DNA from: Diabrotica undecimpunctata
Taxonomy: Eukaryota; Arthropoda; Insecta; Coleoptera; Chrysomelidae
Direction of reading: 5' to 3'
NCBI RefSeq assembly: GCF_040954645.1
Contig: NC_092806.1
Location: 806,001-870,000 of the forward strand
Length of the DNA stretch: 64,000 nucleotides
Of the stretch, positions 41,760 through 55,000 are shown in pieces. The position numbers and the translations under genes are program-made. Under the pieces are notes generated by a model. The model ran no database searches. It was not told where the DNA came from and saw only the letters and a list, made by a program, of their open reading frames with translations. Every line of letters starts with the position of its first letter. The first letter of the stretch is position 1.

Positions 41760-42880
41760 ATTTTTTGTTAATTATCACACACTTAAAACTAGTGCTATAA
41801 ATATTGAAGATATCGGAAACTACATGCAGTAGTTAATTGAGATAACGAAAACATTTATTTTAACAGCAATAAAAAAGGCTAATAAGACTTACCTTTAGGA
41901 AAATCTATGTAGAACTATATCCTCACCAGTAGACTATTCTGCCGGTCTGTATTAGCATCCATTCCCTGTAAACTGGTGCTTCAGTGCATCCTTTCAATCC
42001 CCGTTCGCGTGAATCAATCCGGACATCTTCTGATCCCGGCGGCGACCAACTCATTCTGACATATATACACTCCATCACAAAACAGTTCCTTTTAGTTATC
42101 CATTAAGTTGTCTAAAGAAAGAATTTTGATGATTCCTAATACATACTTGCGCTGCTGCTATTATATACCTAATTGTCTTGCATTTGAGCGATTACATTTT
42201 TCGCCTCCTGTTCGTTCATCGTTTTTTATCCGACTTCTTCATTTCCTCTTCCTTCTTCATATCAAAATTCCTCTTTTAGACAACTTTTTGGAATTACCTG
42301 GATCAGCCTCGAACAACTTACCCAAGAGTCTGTAAAGACTCACAGATTAGTCGCCCTTATTGACCCAGAAGCTGTCTATGATCCCATTTAACAGTTATCA
42401 AAATCACACTCTGACTTGTTCACTGTGGAGTCCCTATATCTAATAAATATTTCAATATTTGATCTTATATTATTATATCAGTAATTTTGTATTTCATTTT
42501 ATATTATCTCACATCTCCACCACAAATATACTCTTACCTTTACCGATAGTAACGACCCGGCATTACGGTGTGGACGGTACGGACGTAACGGTACTGGATG
42601 CTGCAACAAAGAGAATATTTGTTAGTTCATACAGGTATTTTGCATTAGTTGGCAAAACTTATTCTGAGTTGAAAATATGTAAAAAAATTAAAAAAAAACA
42701 AAGGGAACCATCATTTTAAAAGAAGAAGAGTGATCATTACTTAATAAAAACCCAGATCATTTCGAGTAGGGAGATCAGGCAAGTAAATGGTAAAACAAGT
42801 TGCTTATTTAAGATCTTATTTTCAAAACCAATGTGAGACATCTACTTTACATCTCACTTTTGGATAAAAAAAAACCACTG
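41760..42880. other. No gene recognised
   Basis: Intergenic. 41,885-42,060 is relatively GC-rich and includes a minus-strand CTAAAG/GTAAGT donor-like site near 41,889, related to one near 45,466. Frames at 42,108-42,335 and 42,459-42,719 have no recognisable motif. Confidence 0.35.
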
Positions 42881-43170
42881 CATGGTAAGGATCCCATCGA
42901 CAAGAACCGAACTATTGCTTAAAATTAAAACGTTAGGAAATGTTTCCCGAAATAAAGGAGAAAATACAAAAAATAAACTAAAAATTCAAAGAAAAGTTGA
43001 TCTATTGGTAAGGTATCCCTGGTAAGGATCATGGTAAGGATCGCATCGATAATATAGCACCGAACTATTGCTTAAAATTAAGACATTAGGAAATATGTTT
43101 CCTGAAATAGAGGGGAAAATAAAAAAAATATTAACAACTAAAAAAATTCAAAGAAAAGATGATCTATTCA
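42881..43170. repeat. Imperfect tandem duplication, about 149-bp period
   Basis: CATGGTAAGGATC starts copies at 42,881 and 43,030. Both contain ACCGAACTATTGCTTAAAAT, TTAGGAAAT and ATTCAAAGAAAAG in order, with several substitutions and indels. Confidence 0.8.
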
Positions 43171-43639
43171 AAAGAAAGGTATAAATTTTCTACAAGAAGT
43201 AAAAGAAAAAATACAAAAAACATACCGAATATAAAGTGTTCATATTAAAAATTGAGAAGGAAAATGAGTTAGTAAAGCAAGAAAATATAGGAAATATAGA
43301 AAAAAATCGTAGCATTGCTAAATGGATATAAAAAAAGATAGAGGAGAAAAAACAGGCATGATGGAAATAAAAGAAAACTTTAACAGTGATAAAAAGTAAA
43401 TCTTTTTTGTAGCAAACTCTTCTCCTTAGGTGCTCACTGGGCATATACCTTATGAATTTTGAAAGATATGGTCCATCCGTGATACCCAATGCAAAATTTG
43501 AACCTTATTTTGCATTCTATCATTTCGAATAGAATACTAGAACCATAGAAATGACAATCATGACATTAATAGGTAGAAACGCAGAAAATACCAATTTAAA
43601 AGGTGAGAGTTAAACTAGCATGTTATAGAACTGAATGGT

Positions 43640-44110
43640 GTAAAACTAACCAGAATAGCAGATGATTTAAAACCAACAGGAACCAGATCCAAAACTAATC
43701 CAAAAAATAATAGAACAAAACAGAATTCCTCAAGAATGAAGATCAAGCGTCCTAATACATCTCAAAAGGATGTTATCCATTTATTGTAGCCAAGAGATAT
43801 ACCTCTAGAAATAATAAAAAGGATAAAAAATATTTACTAAAACAACACAATAAAAGTAGAAGAACTAACCGACCCTATTGAAGCTAACAATGGAATAAGA
43901 CAAGGAGATTCCCTGAGTCTTCTATTGTTCGGCCTGATTAGGGATGAAATAATAAAAAAAGTAAGAACTAAAAAAGGAAACTAAAGGACTATAGAAGTCC
44001 CGACGGTAGAAGATCAGCAGGCCAGAAGACCAGAAAAAGATGGAAGGATGATGTTGAAGCCGATTTATCTATTGCTAGTGACAGGCAACCCACATTACGC
44101 TACTGAACAA
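43640..44110 (+). mobile_element. LINE RT fragments
   Basis: NGIRQGDSLSLLLFGLI and DEIIKKVRTKKGN correspond to the G-x-R-Q-G-D-x-L-S-P-x-L-F box. After a deletion removing the YADD region, RKRWKDDVEADL matches the terminal R-W-x-D-D-x block. Confidence 0.65.
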
Positions 44111-46279
44111 TATAATGCAAGCTGGGATTAACAGAAGCTCAATGTGTACAGAAGCTATGATAAATGTTATCCCGGCTTGTTTACCTCTATAAAATACGCT
44201 ATAAATATTAACTTAAATCGGAATTTAAGAGTAGATGTCATGTCAAAAAATAAAAGCCTAAAAATGAGCACATGGTTATGGAATGTCTGTAAGTTGTCAT
44301 GCAAAAAGCATTTGTTGGGGAGGCAGGCGTTAGGTGGGAGCGAAAAAAATTGTTTGTGGGAGTAAAAACTGATCTGAGTTTATAGGAAAAATAAAAGTCA
44401 TACATTGCCAGATCTGAAAAGCTGTTATAATAAAAAGATCAAATATGAAATGAAAAATATGAGTTGATGCGATTGGTTATACAAGAAAAAGTGAATGGAA
44501 AAAGAGTAGAGTGAAAAAAAAAAATAAACAATAGAACTATTTAGAGCTGCAAAGGACAGACTAAAATGAGCTATAAAAAGCCATTTAAAAATTATATGTG
44601 ATGGGTAAGAGTTTTAAAAGCTCCTATACACTAGAATCTAAGATCGAGCAGTGATAGTTTTTAGAAGAGTGAAAAGCAGTACAAAATTTGCTCAAATAGA
44701 AAAATGCAGTTCTCCATTCCAGAATACACAACCAGAAACAACATATAAACAGAATTGATGGAAATCGACTCACTAAACAAACACTAAATTGCAAACTGAA
44801 AGAAAAAAGGAGTCTATAAGACGTTCCTTAAAAATATTAAGTTAATTTTAGCTCCGAAATAGGCAGCAAATATAAAACAACTATAATGAAATATAATAAT
44901 ACCTACTAATAAGAAAAATTAGATTAGTTATAGGTACAAGAAAAACGCATACGAAGTTATTACACAAGAAAAGTATCAATAAAATAAACATCCGGTACAT
45001 AAAATTATTATATAGTTAATGTTAAATATTAAAATCAATTAGATAATAAATTTAAAATCACTCTGAAACTTGTACTTACATTAAAATTATTTTATTGTCC
45101 AATATTATAATATATAAAGCATACAACAAATTGAGAGAGTATGTTTTTAGGATGCATTTATAATCGATGCAAACGCAGTTCCTAGAATCGGACGCTTGCT
45201 AGACTGCTACCTAATATGTTATAAAAACTGTAATATTTATATATTACAGATTTATTAATTATGTACGCAATGAAATTTAATAAAATATATTTCAATAAAA
45301 ATTCACTAAGAACGAAAAATGATTATTTTGTAAAGCTAATTCATGTAGATATTCACCAACGTTTTTAACAATAAATAGTATTAATATGCAGAAATTTATT
45401 AATATGACAAAAGTTAATGTTAAAATGTAGAATTATGTACATGGAATCAAATATTTCAATCACTTACCTTTTAGAAAATCAAAGTGTAGATATGAATATG
45501 GAAAGCTTCCATTATTAACGCCATTTCACTACATGTAGGTATTGTTCTTTTCGATCCCTACAACAACTAATTTTACTTATTAATTCCCGTATTTTGCACA
45601 ATTAAGAAACAATCGCAATATTATTGTCTTTTCAGTTTACACTACAGTGCCAAAAGAAACCGGTTATTTTTCAAATTTAAAATAAACTACCAAATTGCCC
45701 GGCACAATGCGCGAAACGAGATCTGTAATAAAACCTACTTTATCGCAGCAAAGAGGGCACAAATGGCGGCTAGCTCGGTCACTCGGTGCCCGAAGTGATT
45801 TCCGAATCTTATTGATGCTCAATTGTTTTTACAACGATTACTTGTATGTTTCTAGTTTTTTGTAGTATGTTTTTACTATTATTTTGATGTCGATTTAAGT
45901 AATTTTGTAGTATTAGCTATGCATTCGAAAAGTAATTGCACAAATTAACAGATGGCGCCAGAAATGGTAGATGTGCATACATTCAAAATAATAACAAATT
46001 AATTTTTGTTTTTTATATTTTGCTGCTAAAATGAAATAAAATATAAATAATAAAATATAAATACAAAAATGAACAAAGGAAATTAAACTATTGAATAAAT
46101 AATTTTTAAAACAGAAATGTTTTAGTCTCGGCTTTTCCAGAAGTCGGCAACCAATATATCGTTTGTGTCAGTCAGTAATATATTTATTCATCTGCTCTCT
46201 ATTTTAGATTATTGTAAATGTTTTCTTCTTTTTATCTGTACCATGAGAAAACTAATATTGTAAAAAGATGTTTTTCAAA
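44111..46279. other. No gene recognised
   Basis: AT-rich DNA. 45,640-45,830 is less AT-rich, with CpGs, and a minus-strand GTAAGT donor-like site lies near 45,466, so an unrecognised minus-strand first exon is conceivable. I could not find a start codon and frame to support it. Confidence 0.35.
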
Positions 46280-47690
46280 AAATCATTGCAACTTTTTTTT
46301 TATTAAAAAAAAAACCCGCTTCAACTTAATAAGGTACTTTTTTTGAAGACTTCTAGGGTTGAGAATATTCCTCACGGTAAACGGCAAATTGATATCTACC
46401 AAAGGGAGTGTCAAATGTACAATAATCTGTACTTTGATCATCAATTTTAATTTGAAAGTACCCATCTTTCATATCCAAAACTGAAAAATACTATTTGTAA
46501 CACAATTTCGAAGCAATTGTATCTGCTGTAGGTATCAAAAAGTATTCTCTTTTAATAGCTTTGTTCATATTTCGGGTCTAGTCACAATTTTAAATCCTTG
46601 TTTTTCTTTTCAACTACAAGTGGGTTTAACCACTCTGTAGGTTTTTCTATTTCTCTAATAATACATTAATTTTCTAGTTGTTTTAATTTTTTATGTAAAG
46701 CTTGAGGAATCCTAAAAACTGGTTTGAACATAAGGAACTGCATTGTCTTTCAATGAAATGTGATAATCACTAGAAAACTGACCAAGTCATTCAAAAACTG
46801 TGGGAAATGCTTCTACATCATCTATAATTCCAACTCGATTAACGAGATTGAGACTAATAGAACCACCCAAACCTAAGGTATTTGGTTCTGAACATTAACA
46901 ACAATAAATTTAATATCTGAAGATGTATTTTCTACCTTGCAATGCATTATAATTCCTTCCACGGGATTTATTTTAAAATCACCACTTTCATAAGACATTG
47001 TTGTCACATTGGATATATTTAATTTTTTTATACCAAGATTTTGTATATACTGAGAATTCAGAACATTTACTCCTTCTCCAGTATTTAACATAAATTCTAC
47101 TACACAGTTTTTTACCTGACTTTTCTGTTTCCAGATAATCCGGGAGCTTTCAGATTTCAATAAACCAACAGTTTTGACACAACTGATATATAGCTCACTA
47201 CCATCATTTTTACTGCCACTTCTTTAGATTTTACTCCATGTACTACCTTCTTGCTTATTACCTTTCTCTGCTCCATAATGTTTGTGTTTTAATGGCATTT
47301 TAAAATGTCGGTTTGGATTTTCTTGGAAGACTTGCTTGTGTTTGTTTATCTTTTATTCCAATAACAATTCTGTTTCTAACCATGTCGTCCTGATCTTTAT
47401 ACTCAGTCATTATCACTCCTTTCTTTAACTCAGTCACAAAACTATCAACATTTTGTCCCTCTGTTTGGTCAAGGCTATTGAAGTTAAACCGCTCATAAAT
47501 AATATTTGATTTATGGGAGCATTAATCTTCAAATTTATACTGGATTGATTGCAACTTGTTTCATGTCATTCTACACTAAATGTAAAAGTGTTGAATAATA
47601 TCCCTAGCTGACCAACATCAACTAATTCAGGCCTGTTCGGGTCTTTCCATTTATTTCTCTAAAAATATAACTGTTGGTTGGTATGTCATA
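46280..47690 (-). mobile_element. Decayed Gypsy-type LTR retrotransposon (gag-protease-RT)
   Basis: Reading leftward on the minus strand: a gag-like stretch near 47,400-47,480, then the protease (46,873-47,160) with VEFMLNTGEGVNVL in place of the usual L-D-T-G-A, so the active-site Asp is lost. RT blocks follow: DNAVPYVQTSF, KPT-x-W-V, FKIVTRPE and a final LPFGIF-like end near 46,300. Many stops. No LTRs recognised. Confidence 0.7.
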
Positions 47691-47799
47691 ATTTTTGCAA
47701 TAACTGTATATGAAAATATTAGTCTTTTTTGCACGGAAAACTTTTTTTATTAGAAACAAGTTTTTTTAAAGGCTTCCCCCTAATTAGAATAGAGGCACA

Positions 47800-48180
47800 G
47801 AACCCGACACGCAAAGAAGACATATAAAGAACTACATAAAGAAGAAAAGAAAATCCACCGAAGAAGGAAGAAAGACCATATCAACAAATAATTAAAGAGG
47901 AGATGAAAATTTAAGGAAAAATTAGAAAAAAGCCAGAGGAAAAAGGTACCAAAAGATACGAAAAACAATAAAGGCGGAATTAAATTAAAAATGTATTAGA
48001 AGAAAAAGATTAAAAAAACACATAACACACAATACAAATAGATATAATGCCATTTTACCTGAAAATTAAAACATGGTGCTAGTGGAATTGATCTCAAAAT
48101 GATAAAGTGGCTAAAGAAGATGGAACAGAATAGCTGGTGAAATTATATCCTTAGATTTTGCAAGCTATTGAGTGATCAAG
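47800..48180 (+). mobile_element. LINE linker/RT N-terminal remnant
   Basis: Lysine-rich linker-like codons followed by a GASGIDLKMIKWLKKM stretch near 48,075, resembling a diverged A-P/S-G-x-D-G block. Heavily decayed. Confidence 0.45.
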
Positions 48181-48189
48181 AAAAAAAGG

Positions 48190-48770
48190 ATCTTCTTAAG
48201 CTTCTCCATTACTGAAGGTTGGCTATAACTACAGCAAGTTGCTCTCTATCTTGAGCTGTTCTTAGAATCAAATGTGTGTCCATGCCTGTCCAGTCTCTTA
48301 CATTCTTCAACCAGTAGCATTTTCTTCTTCCTGGACTTTTTCTTCCTTCCACTTTCCCTTCCATTATAAGTCGTATTTTTCTCCTCTGTAAATATGTCCT
48401 AGATAACTCGTTTTTTACTTAACTTCTGTTTTTTACAATATTTAGGAGTTCTCTCTCAGTATCCATTCTTCTTAGCACCTCGTTGGTGGTCACGTGCTCT
48501 GTCCAAGAGATCTTCAGCATCCTTCGAAAAACCCACATCTCAAAGGCTTCTATACGCCTCATACTTGTAATTCCGAGAGTCCATGTTTCCACTTCGTATA
48601 CCCATATGGAATACATTCTAGCATATTCTATACGAGCACGTATTTCGACCTCGTGGTCAAGATCGTTTGTTATCCAGCAACCAAGATACTGGAATCTTTG
48701 TACTAGTTCTATATGTTTGTTATAGATACAAATATTAATGTCGACATTTGGTGCACGTGTACCAGCCATT
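48190..48770 (-). pseudogene. LINE RT C-terminal fragment
   Basis: Antisense frame of 116 codons: HIELVQRFQYLGCWITND, EIRARIEYARM, YEVETWTLGITSMRRI, FEMWVFRRMLKISW, TTNEVLRRM, then across a stop GRKSPGRRKCYWLKNVRDW. An internal deletion between ARM and VYEVE removes about 20 residues. Confidence 0.75.
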
Positions 48771-48779
48771 ACTTTTGTT

Positions 48780-49585
48780 GCTAAAAAAAGGATAAAAAGA
48801 ATAAACTTAATTGGACAAAAATACGATCAAAGAATACGAGACCAATAAAAGCAGACCAAAAAACTCGAAGAAATAAAAATAACAAACATTAAAATAAACG
48901 ATAGGTACAACGCTGAATGGCACGGGCATTCACGCAAAGAAGAAGAAGAAATAACTCTTCATAATTTAAGAAACATTGCGAATCTTAACATTACGTGATT
49001 TATCACTTGAATTTATTTGTGTATCAATAAATAAACCTATTTAACCATACTTAAAATAGAAAATGTATGAACATATTAAGCTGCATCAAAAATTTTGCAT
49101 AATCTGCACAAATCCTCCCCATTATTATCTTTATTCGCCCACAAACTTTAACGGAATGACGTCATTCAACATTTCGAAAACATCCCGCCAGAGGGCGTCA
49201 CACCTTTTCAGTAGTTCATTTGAAACATTGTTGCTCGATTTTTCCGAATTCCCATAGGTTTATTGTAAGAATTTCTTGGAAACGTTTGCTTTCCAAATGT
49301 TTATGCACAAAACAGTTGTTATGTGACCTTTAATTTGTTGATGTTGCCCGTGGCTTTTTATTACGTCTTAACGAGACATTATGTCAAAACACTATGGATA
49401 TGTTCAAAAATTGTATAGTAGAATCCGAGAGGAAAATTACAGCAATTTAATTCATACATACTTTATGCACTAATTGACACGAAACGTGAGAACAGGACTT
49501 TTACAGTGTTGCCGAAAGTCAAAGTAAACAATGTTTACTAAAATGGATAAAAATAGTAACCAGGATTTTTTCCAGACAATTTAAT
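48780..49585. other. No gene recognised
   Basis: AT-rich; a 64-codon frame at 49,063-49,257 has no recognisable motif. Confidence 0.4.
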
Positions 49586-49589
49586 TTAT

Positions 49590-50460
49590 AGAATCACATT
49601 AATATGAAGAGGTCACAATTAGGAGAGGTGTTCGTCAAGGTTGCATACCATTTTAGCTGTTATTTAACATTTACAGCAACAAAATGATAATGAATGTACT
49701 CTATAACTGCGAAGAAGGACTGGATATAAATGATAAAAAATAAACAACTTGACAGGTATGACGGTGATACCTTTGTTATTGTAGACACTCTGGGGAGGAT
49801 TCAGAAGAGTTGCTCGATCAAGTTGCATCTAAAATTCTCATTTCGAGCTTAACCTGAATGCATAAAATACAAGGTAGTTGGTGGTTTTAAAAACAAAAAA
49901 ACATCAGTATGTTACCTACCGGTACCTACCTACCTACAGCAAATAATTAGAATGAAATCAATCTTACAAATACTTAGGTTGCCAGTTTAATGAAAACTGG
50001 GATAATATGTAAGAGGTTTGTGCAAGAAGCTAACAGGCCAGGACATCACTTATCAAAATAAAACCAGTTTCGTGTAGTCGCAATCTTATCACGAGGCGAC
50101 GAACTCACGAGCTGTGATGTTGTGTATTGAAAATTTTGTATTATGGTGTGCGAGCTTGGACTCTTACTAGCGTTATGTGTCAAATGCTGGTAGCCTTTGA
50201 AATGTGGTGCTAAGCCCAGAATATTATGAATGGATAAAGTGCTTAACGAAAGAGTATTTCTAAGATTGGATAATAAACACAAAGTTTTATTTATTACAAA
50301 AGAGAAATCTTGAATGGTTTGACTACATTTTAAAAATAACAAATACCAACTCCTAAAATTAATAATAGAAGGAATGACTGAAGACAGGAGAACTCCAGCT
50401 GGTATACGTACTACCTGGCTAAAGGACCTTAGACAATAATATGAAGTCAGCACAATGACT
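49590..50460 (+). pseudogene. LINE RT fragment
   Basis: VTIRRGVRQGCIP (about 49,611-49,650), a YKYLGCQFNENWD block near 49,970, ILYYGVRAWTL near 50,140 and a degenerate AFEMW block. Frames change at least five times. Confidence 0.65.
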
Positions 50461-50529
50461 TTATTTGGGAGGAAAAATTCGTTATGATAGATATCATAAT
50501 CATCAAATCTATCTCTTATGATAGCAGAC

Positions 50530-51500
50530 CAGTTTTACCTAACTTTAAAAATTACTCGATATCTCTTACAGGTTTTTCCAGCCTTTTTCTTATTCTTTTA
50601 GTGTCTATCCGTTTCGGATGTTGGCGACCATCATGGAAATCAGTTTTTTGTAAACTGCTGCTCTGAAAAGATTTGTGTTTGTTGTGTCAAATCACGTACG
50701 TAGATTTTTCAGCCATGAAATCCTTCGCCCTTCTGGTCCCCGTTTACCTTCTACTTTTCCTTGTAGAATTAATTGCAGCAACCCACATCTTTTGCTGTTC
50801 CTTATGATGTTACCGAGGTATTCGATTTTGACTGCTTTTACCGTGGTTAGCATTTTTTTCTTTTCTACATTCTTAATAAAATGTCTTGGTTAGTAACGTG
50901 GTCGGTATAGGATATCTTTAGGATTCGACAGCCACATTTTAAAATTCTCAATTTTATTGAAGGTAGCGTCTGTGAGAGTCTACGACTTAACTCCGTACAA
51001 CAGTATAGGAAAGATAAAACATCTTAGTAACCTGATTTTTATGGGTACTGATAAATCATGACATTTGAATAGCTTAGCCATTTTTTGAAATGTAGATCTT
51101 GCTTGCTTTATCCTACATTTTATTTCTAGGGAATGGTCCCAATTTTCATTGACGTTCTTACCAAGGTAGGTGTATATTTTTACTCTTTCTATTGGTTGAC
51201 CATTCATACTGATTCTTGCAATTTGCTGTTTCTTCTTAGAGATCATCAAACATTTTGTGTTCTTAATGTTTAGGGAAAATTCATGTCTCTAACCAGCGAA
51301 TACCACCGTGTCATCCGCGTATCTGATGTTATTGATACACTCTTCGTTAATTCGAATTCCGGCTTAAACATCATCTACTGCTTCTTGAAAGATTTCCTCA
51401 GAATATATGCGAAACAGCAAGGACATAGTATACATCACTGTCAGACCCTACGTTTAATTTTGATATCATCGGATTCTCCTGCCTCTACGGATAGACGATG
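50530..51500 (-). pseudogene. LINE RT C-terminal half
   Basis: Leftward on the minus strand: DDIKIKRRV (for GVRQG), a NNIRYADDTVVFAG-like box near 51,310, FSLNIKNTKCLMIS, IERVKIYTYLGKNVNENWD, EIKCRIKQARSTFQKM, LLYGVKS and a terminal GRRISWLKNLRT near 50,720. The most continuous frame is 50,980-51,249 (89 codons). Confidence 0.75.
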
Positions 51501-51574
51501 TTTGATTGCAGTAAAGATTGCTAAGGTAGCTTTTGCTGTGACAATCAGGAAAGCTAGAGACAAACAAAAAAGAT

Positions 51575-51614
51575 CGTGATATAATATCTCATCTATATGA
51601 GATATTATATCACG
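51575..51614. repeat. Perfect 18-bp palindrome, 4-bp loop
   Basis: CGTGATATAATATCTCAT, loop CTAT, then its exact reverse complement. It lies at the upstream edge of the minus-strand LINE and about 480 bp before the start of the 52-kb gene. Confidence 0.9.
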
Positions 51615-51839
51615 TTGGGATCGATTTGTCAAAGACGGTTTGTAGTATTTCTCAGTACATCTTATCTTCTATAATAAAACGCAGATGCCAAGAATATAAG
51701 GCTACATTATAAGTTGTATTAAATTGTTGTTATAAACAGTAAATGATGGCAAATAAATAATCAAAATAGTGGACCGCAAACCAAAACTTTTTCAATAAAA
51801 TTCAAAACGACGTTTATATGATTAGCAATGATTGGAAGT

Positions 51840-52091
51840 TATCCAATTTTCCAATTTCTGTCGTGATCAGACAACCCCGCCACCTTCTGACCGTACACAA
51901 CCCTGTTCTGTCTGACATTTACCACAGCGCAAGCGTTCCCTGCCGTATTGATCATCCCTTACGTCTATGACTAAGAGGAAATTTTAGCTAGAGATTTCCC
52001 TCGGCGGAAAATCGTCAAAAACCGCGATATTCGGTTCGTTCTCGTGTGTTGTTATAACATAATTCGGGCGGGCAGTGGTAAAAATTCTACC
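51840..52091 (+). promoter_or_regulatory. Probable promoter/5' UTR of the 52-kb gene
   Basis: Clearly richer in GC and CpG than surrounding sequence, and it runs into the ATG of a short coding exon. No TATA box seen. The transcription start is not identified. Confidence 0.4.
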
Positions 52092-55000
52092 ATGGCCGAA
52101 GAGGGCCCACAAATCAAACCCGTGCAGGGTGGTGAGTACATTTACCATATTTTCCTTGAAAAGTAGTCAATATTCTTTTAATAGAAGTATCAATAACAAT
52201 ATTCACCAACGGCGTATTTACATACTCTTTTAATAATGCTGTTTTTAATACACCGTATGCGTTTCACTATGAATTACGAAATTAAATGTATTAAGTTGGA
52301 AGATACATATACAAATGTACATAATTTTGATCTCAGATAATTGTTTAATGGAAAAATATGACGCAGTTGTTACAAATACTTAATTTTATACTTGTGTATT
52401 ATAAAACTACAATTACTATAACTTTTTCCAATACTAACATCAAGTATCATATAAGTATTGATTATATTAAAGAAGACATTTCGAACAAATTCAATTTTTT
52501 TTTAAATTGGCTAAAAAGAAACTTCAATTAAAATTTTATGTCTCGATCTATCTTTCGCTGGACAACTAAATGACAGTTATCGGTGACCTTTCTCAAGAAT
52601 ATTGGTTGTTTTCTTAGCAACAGATTCGTGAGGGTTTTTGAAGCATTTGGAAGTTTGAGCTGTTTTGGACAATTGTCTGATAATGTCTGTCTCGGTTTTG
52701 TTAATTGAAATAGGTTATTATTGAAACTTTGAATTTATTTCCAAAACATTTGAATCAGTGAGAAGAGAAAGCGGACATGTCACAAAAATCAAGTTAGCGG
52801 TAAATAAGAAAACACTTCCTTTATTGAAAACTATCCGGTATTTATCACAATTTTTAATTGTGCACTGTATAGAGCTATCCTGTAATGATAAATATTGATA
52901 CAACATTTAGTAAAGGCAATTATAAGAGGACACGAAATAAATATTTTTTTATTGGATATACCTGGTTTTTACACAATACAAAATAACAAAATAAAAAGGA
53001 ATAAATTAAAGTTCTTTGGATTGGCCATGTAAATACGGAATCATAAAATATCTTGGATTCAGGAATGTCCAAGTACAGTGCAAATTTCAATAGATGTTCT
53101 AATTTCTTTTTCTTAATTGGAACTCTGACTTGAGGATAGACCAAGTTGATAGGCGGTGACTCTACATCAATAAATTCGTGAGCAACAATTTGACCTTTTG
53201 CCCACGAGTAACAAGAAAAGTGCATGAACTTGCTGATAGAAAAAGAAACGTTTTGTTCTTTGGGAATATGCCTACCTAGTGATCCTTGTGATAAAACATT
53301 TCTTTTGTAATATCTACTCCACCAGGACTTATAATCTTTGATAATACTGTTGTCTTCCTTGATCAGATGGACAGTGAAATTTATTTTAGTACTAGCAGTT
53401 ATAATGAGTTTTACATACTCTTTCATTGTGTAGATCCTATCAGCTTTTATTATTGTACTCTTTGCTATAGCAAAGTTACGTTCATAAGCCATGAACGAAT
53501 GACCACGAATAGAGTAGTACTGATTCACCATTTCAAATCTCCTGTTAAGGCTCTGGCGAACCACAAAAATCTGTGGCTTTTAAATCATGAATGTGTTACT
53601 TGTGCGAGTCCATTTCAAATAGGTAAAAGAAATAAAATAAGACTTACTCACAATCAATTTAATTTTACTACCAAAACGACCGGTTTCCCTGTCTGCACTT
53701 TGCAAAGCATCTTCAGGTCAAACGGTACAAAGTAAATTAAATGATGTCGGTACAAGAATTATTAGTTAATGAATTGATATAAGGTTGAATGCTCGAATAA
53801 ATAAACTTTGATAAAATAAAGGCAGATATCGAGCACAGTTTTATTAATTAAATCTTGCCCAAGAACTTTCGCTCCCTAGAGCATCTTCAGCGGCATCTTA
53901 AATAAGCCAATAAACGTTTTTTTTAAATGAAGAAATTGATTAACCTCGATAAAAACTCGAAGTTAATGGACGATAAAAGTTTTTTGTGATTAACGTTTTA
54001 GATTTACTTCGTGAATTTTGGGCTATCCATTAATTGCAGAATGTCATAAACATAAAGGTAAACATAAAGTTGAACATAACACTATACTAAACAAGGACAA
54101 ACAGTTTAAAATTATTTAAAAAAGTCCAAGCTACATTCTGGTCGTCAACAGGAGAGAGAATGGCTCCCGGTATTAACGGAAATGTTAAGGTGACATGTGA
54201 CATATGACAGCTTGGATTGGCAGTCACAATCATGTAGATATGATCTGCATATTTCAAAATTCTATGTAACTAAGCATTGACCAAAGGTCCAACTGACACT
54301 ACTATAGGAAATCAACTGACAAAATATGACATATAGAATATTTTAACTAGATTGTAAGATCTCACACTTAAACCTGTCTATAATAATTAGGGTGTAACCT
54401 AACTGCCACATGTCACATACAAACATTGTATTTTGAAAACGATTTCCAAAATGGAAATTGAAACGCCAATAGACCTACTTTAACCTTTAATTGTGGCTTA
54501 TTCCTATTTAAATAGTAATTACTTTAAAATGCAACAAGAAAATAGCTACAAAATAATATTAATTAACATTTAGGATTATATAAAAATATGAAAACGAAGC
54601 AAATTATATTGGGCATTTCTGTTTGTAAGATCTAAATTAATATGCCCAGTTAAATATATGCTTCGCCTAAGAAAACATAAATTATAGCTTGTATGTAACA
54701 ATATAGTATTTTTGATTTCTGACAATCTTCTACTTTTTTCATTCTGCTCCATATAAAGAAATGATAATCGGTTTGCTGAACGAACGTACAAGGTAGGTGT
54801 GATGTTTTTTTGTTAAATATTTATATATTTATGTATAGAGATTGACAGACTCTTCTTTGTCTCTCGAAGAAAAGACAAAGTGGCGCCTTTTTGGCAAATT
54901 ATTTATGTTGTTGAGTTTTTTTCTATTACCTCCTAATTTTCCTCCTTCTCATTTTTTATGTGCTAATAACAATGCCAGAAGAACCACATCCACATCCCTT

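Noticed and set aside
53367..53735. 122-codon plus-strand ORF
   Set aside because: It is antisense to the DUF7869-like fragment and the adjacent repeat; no family pattern of its own.
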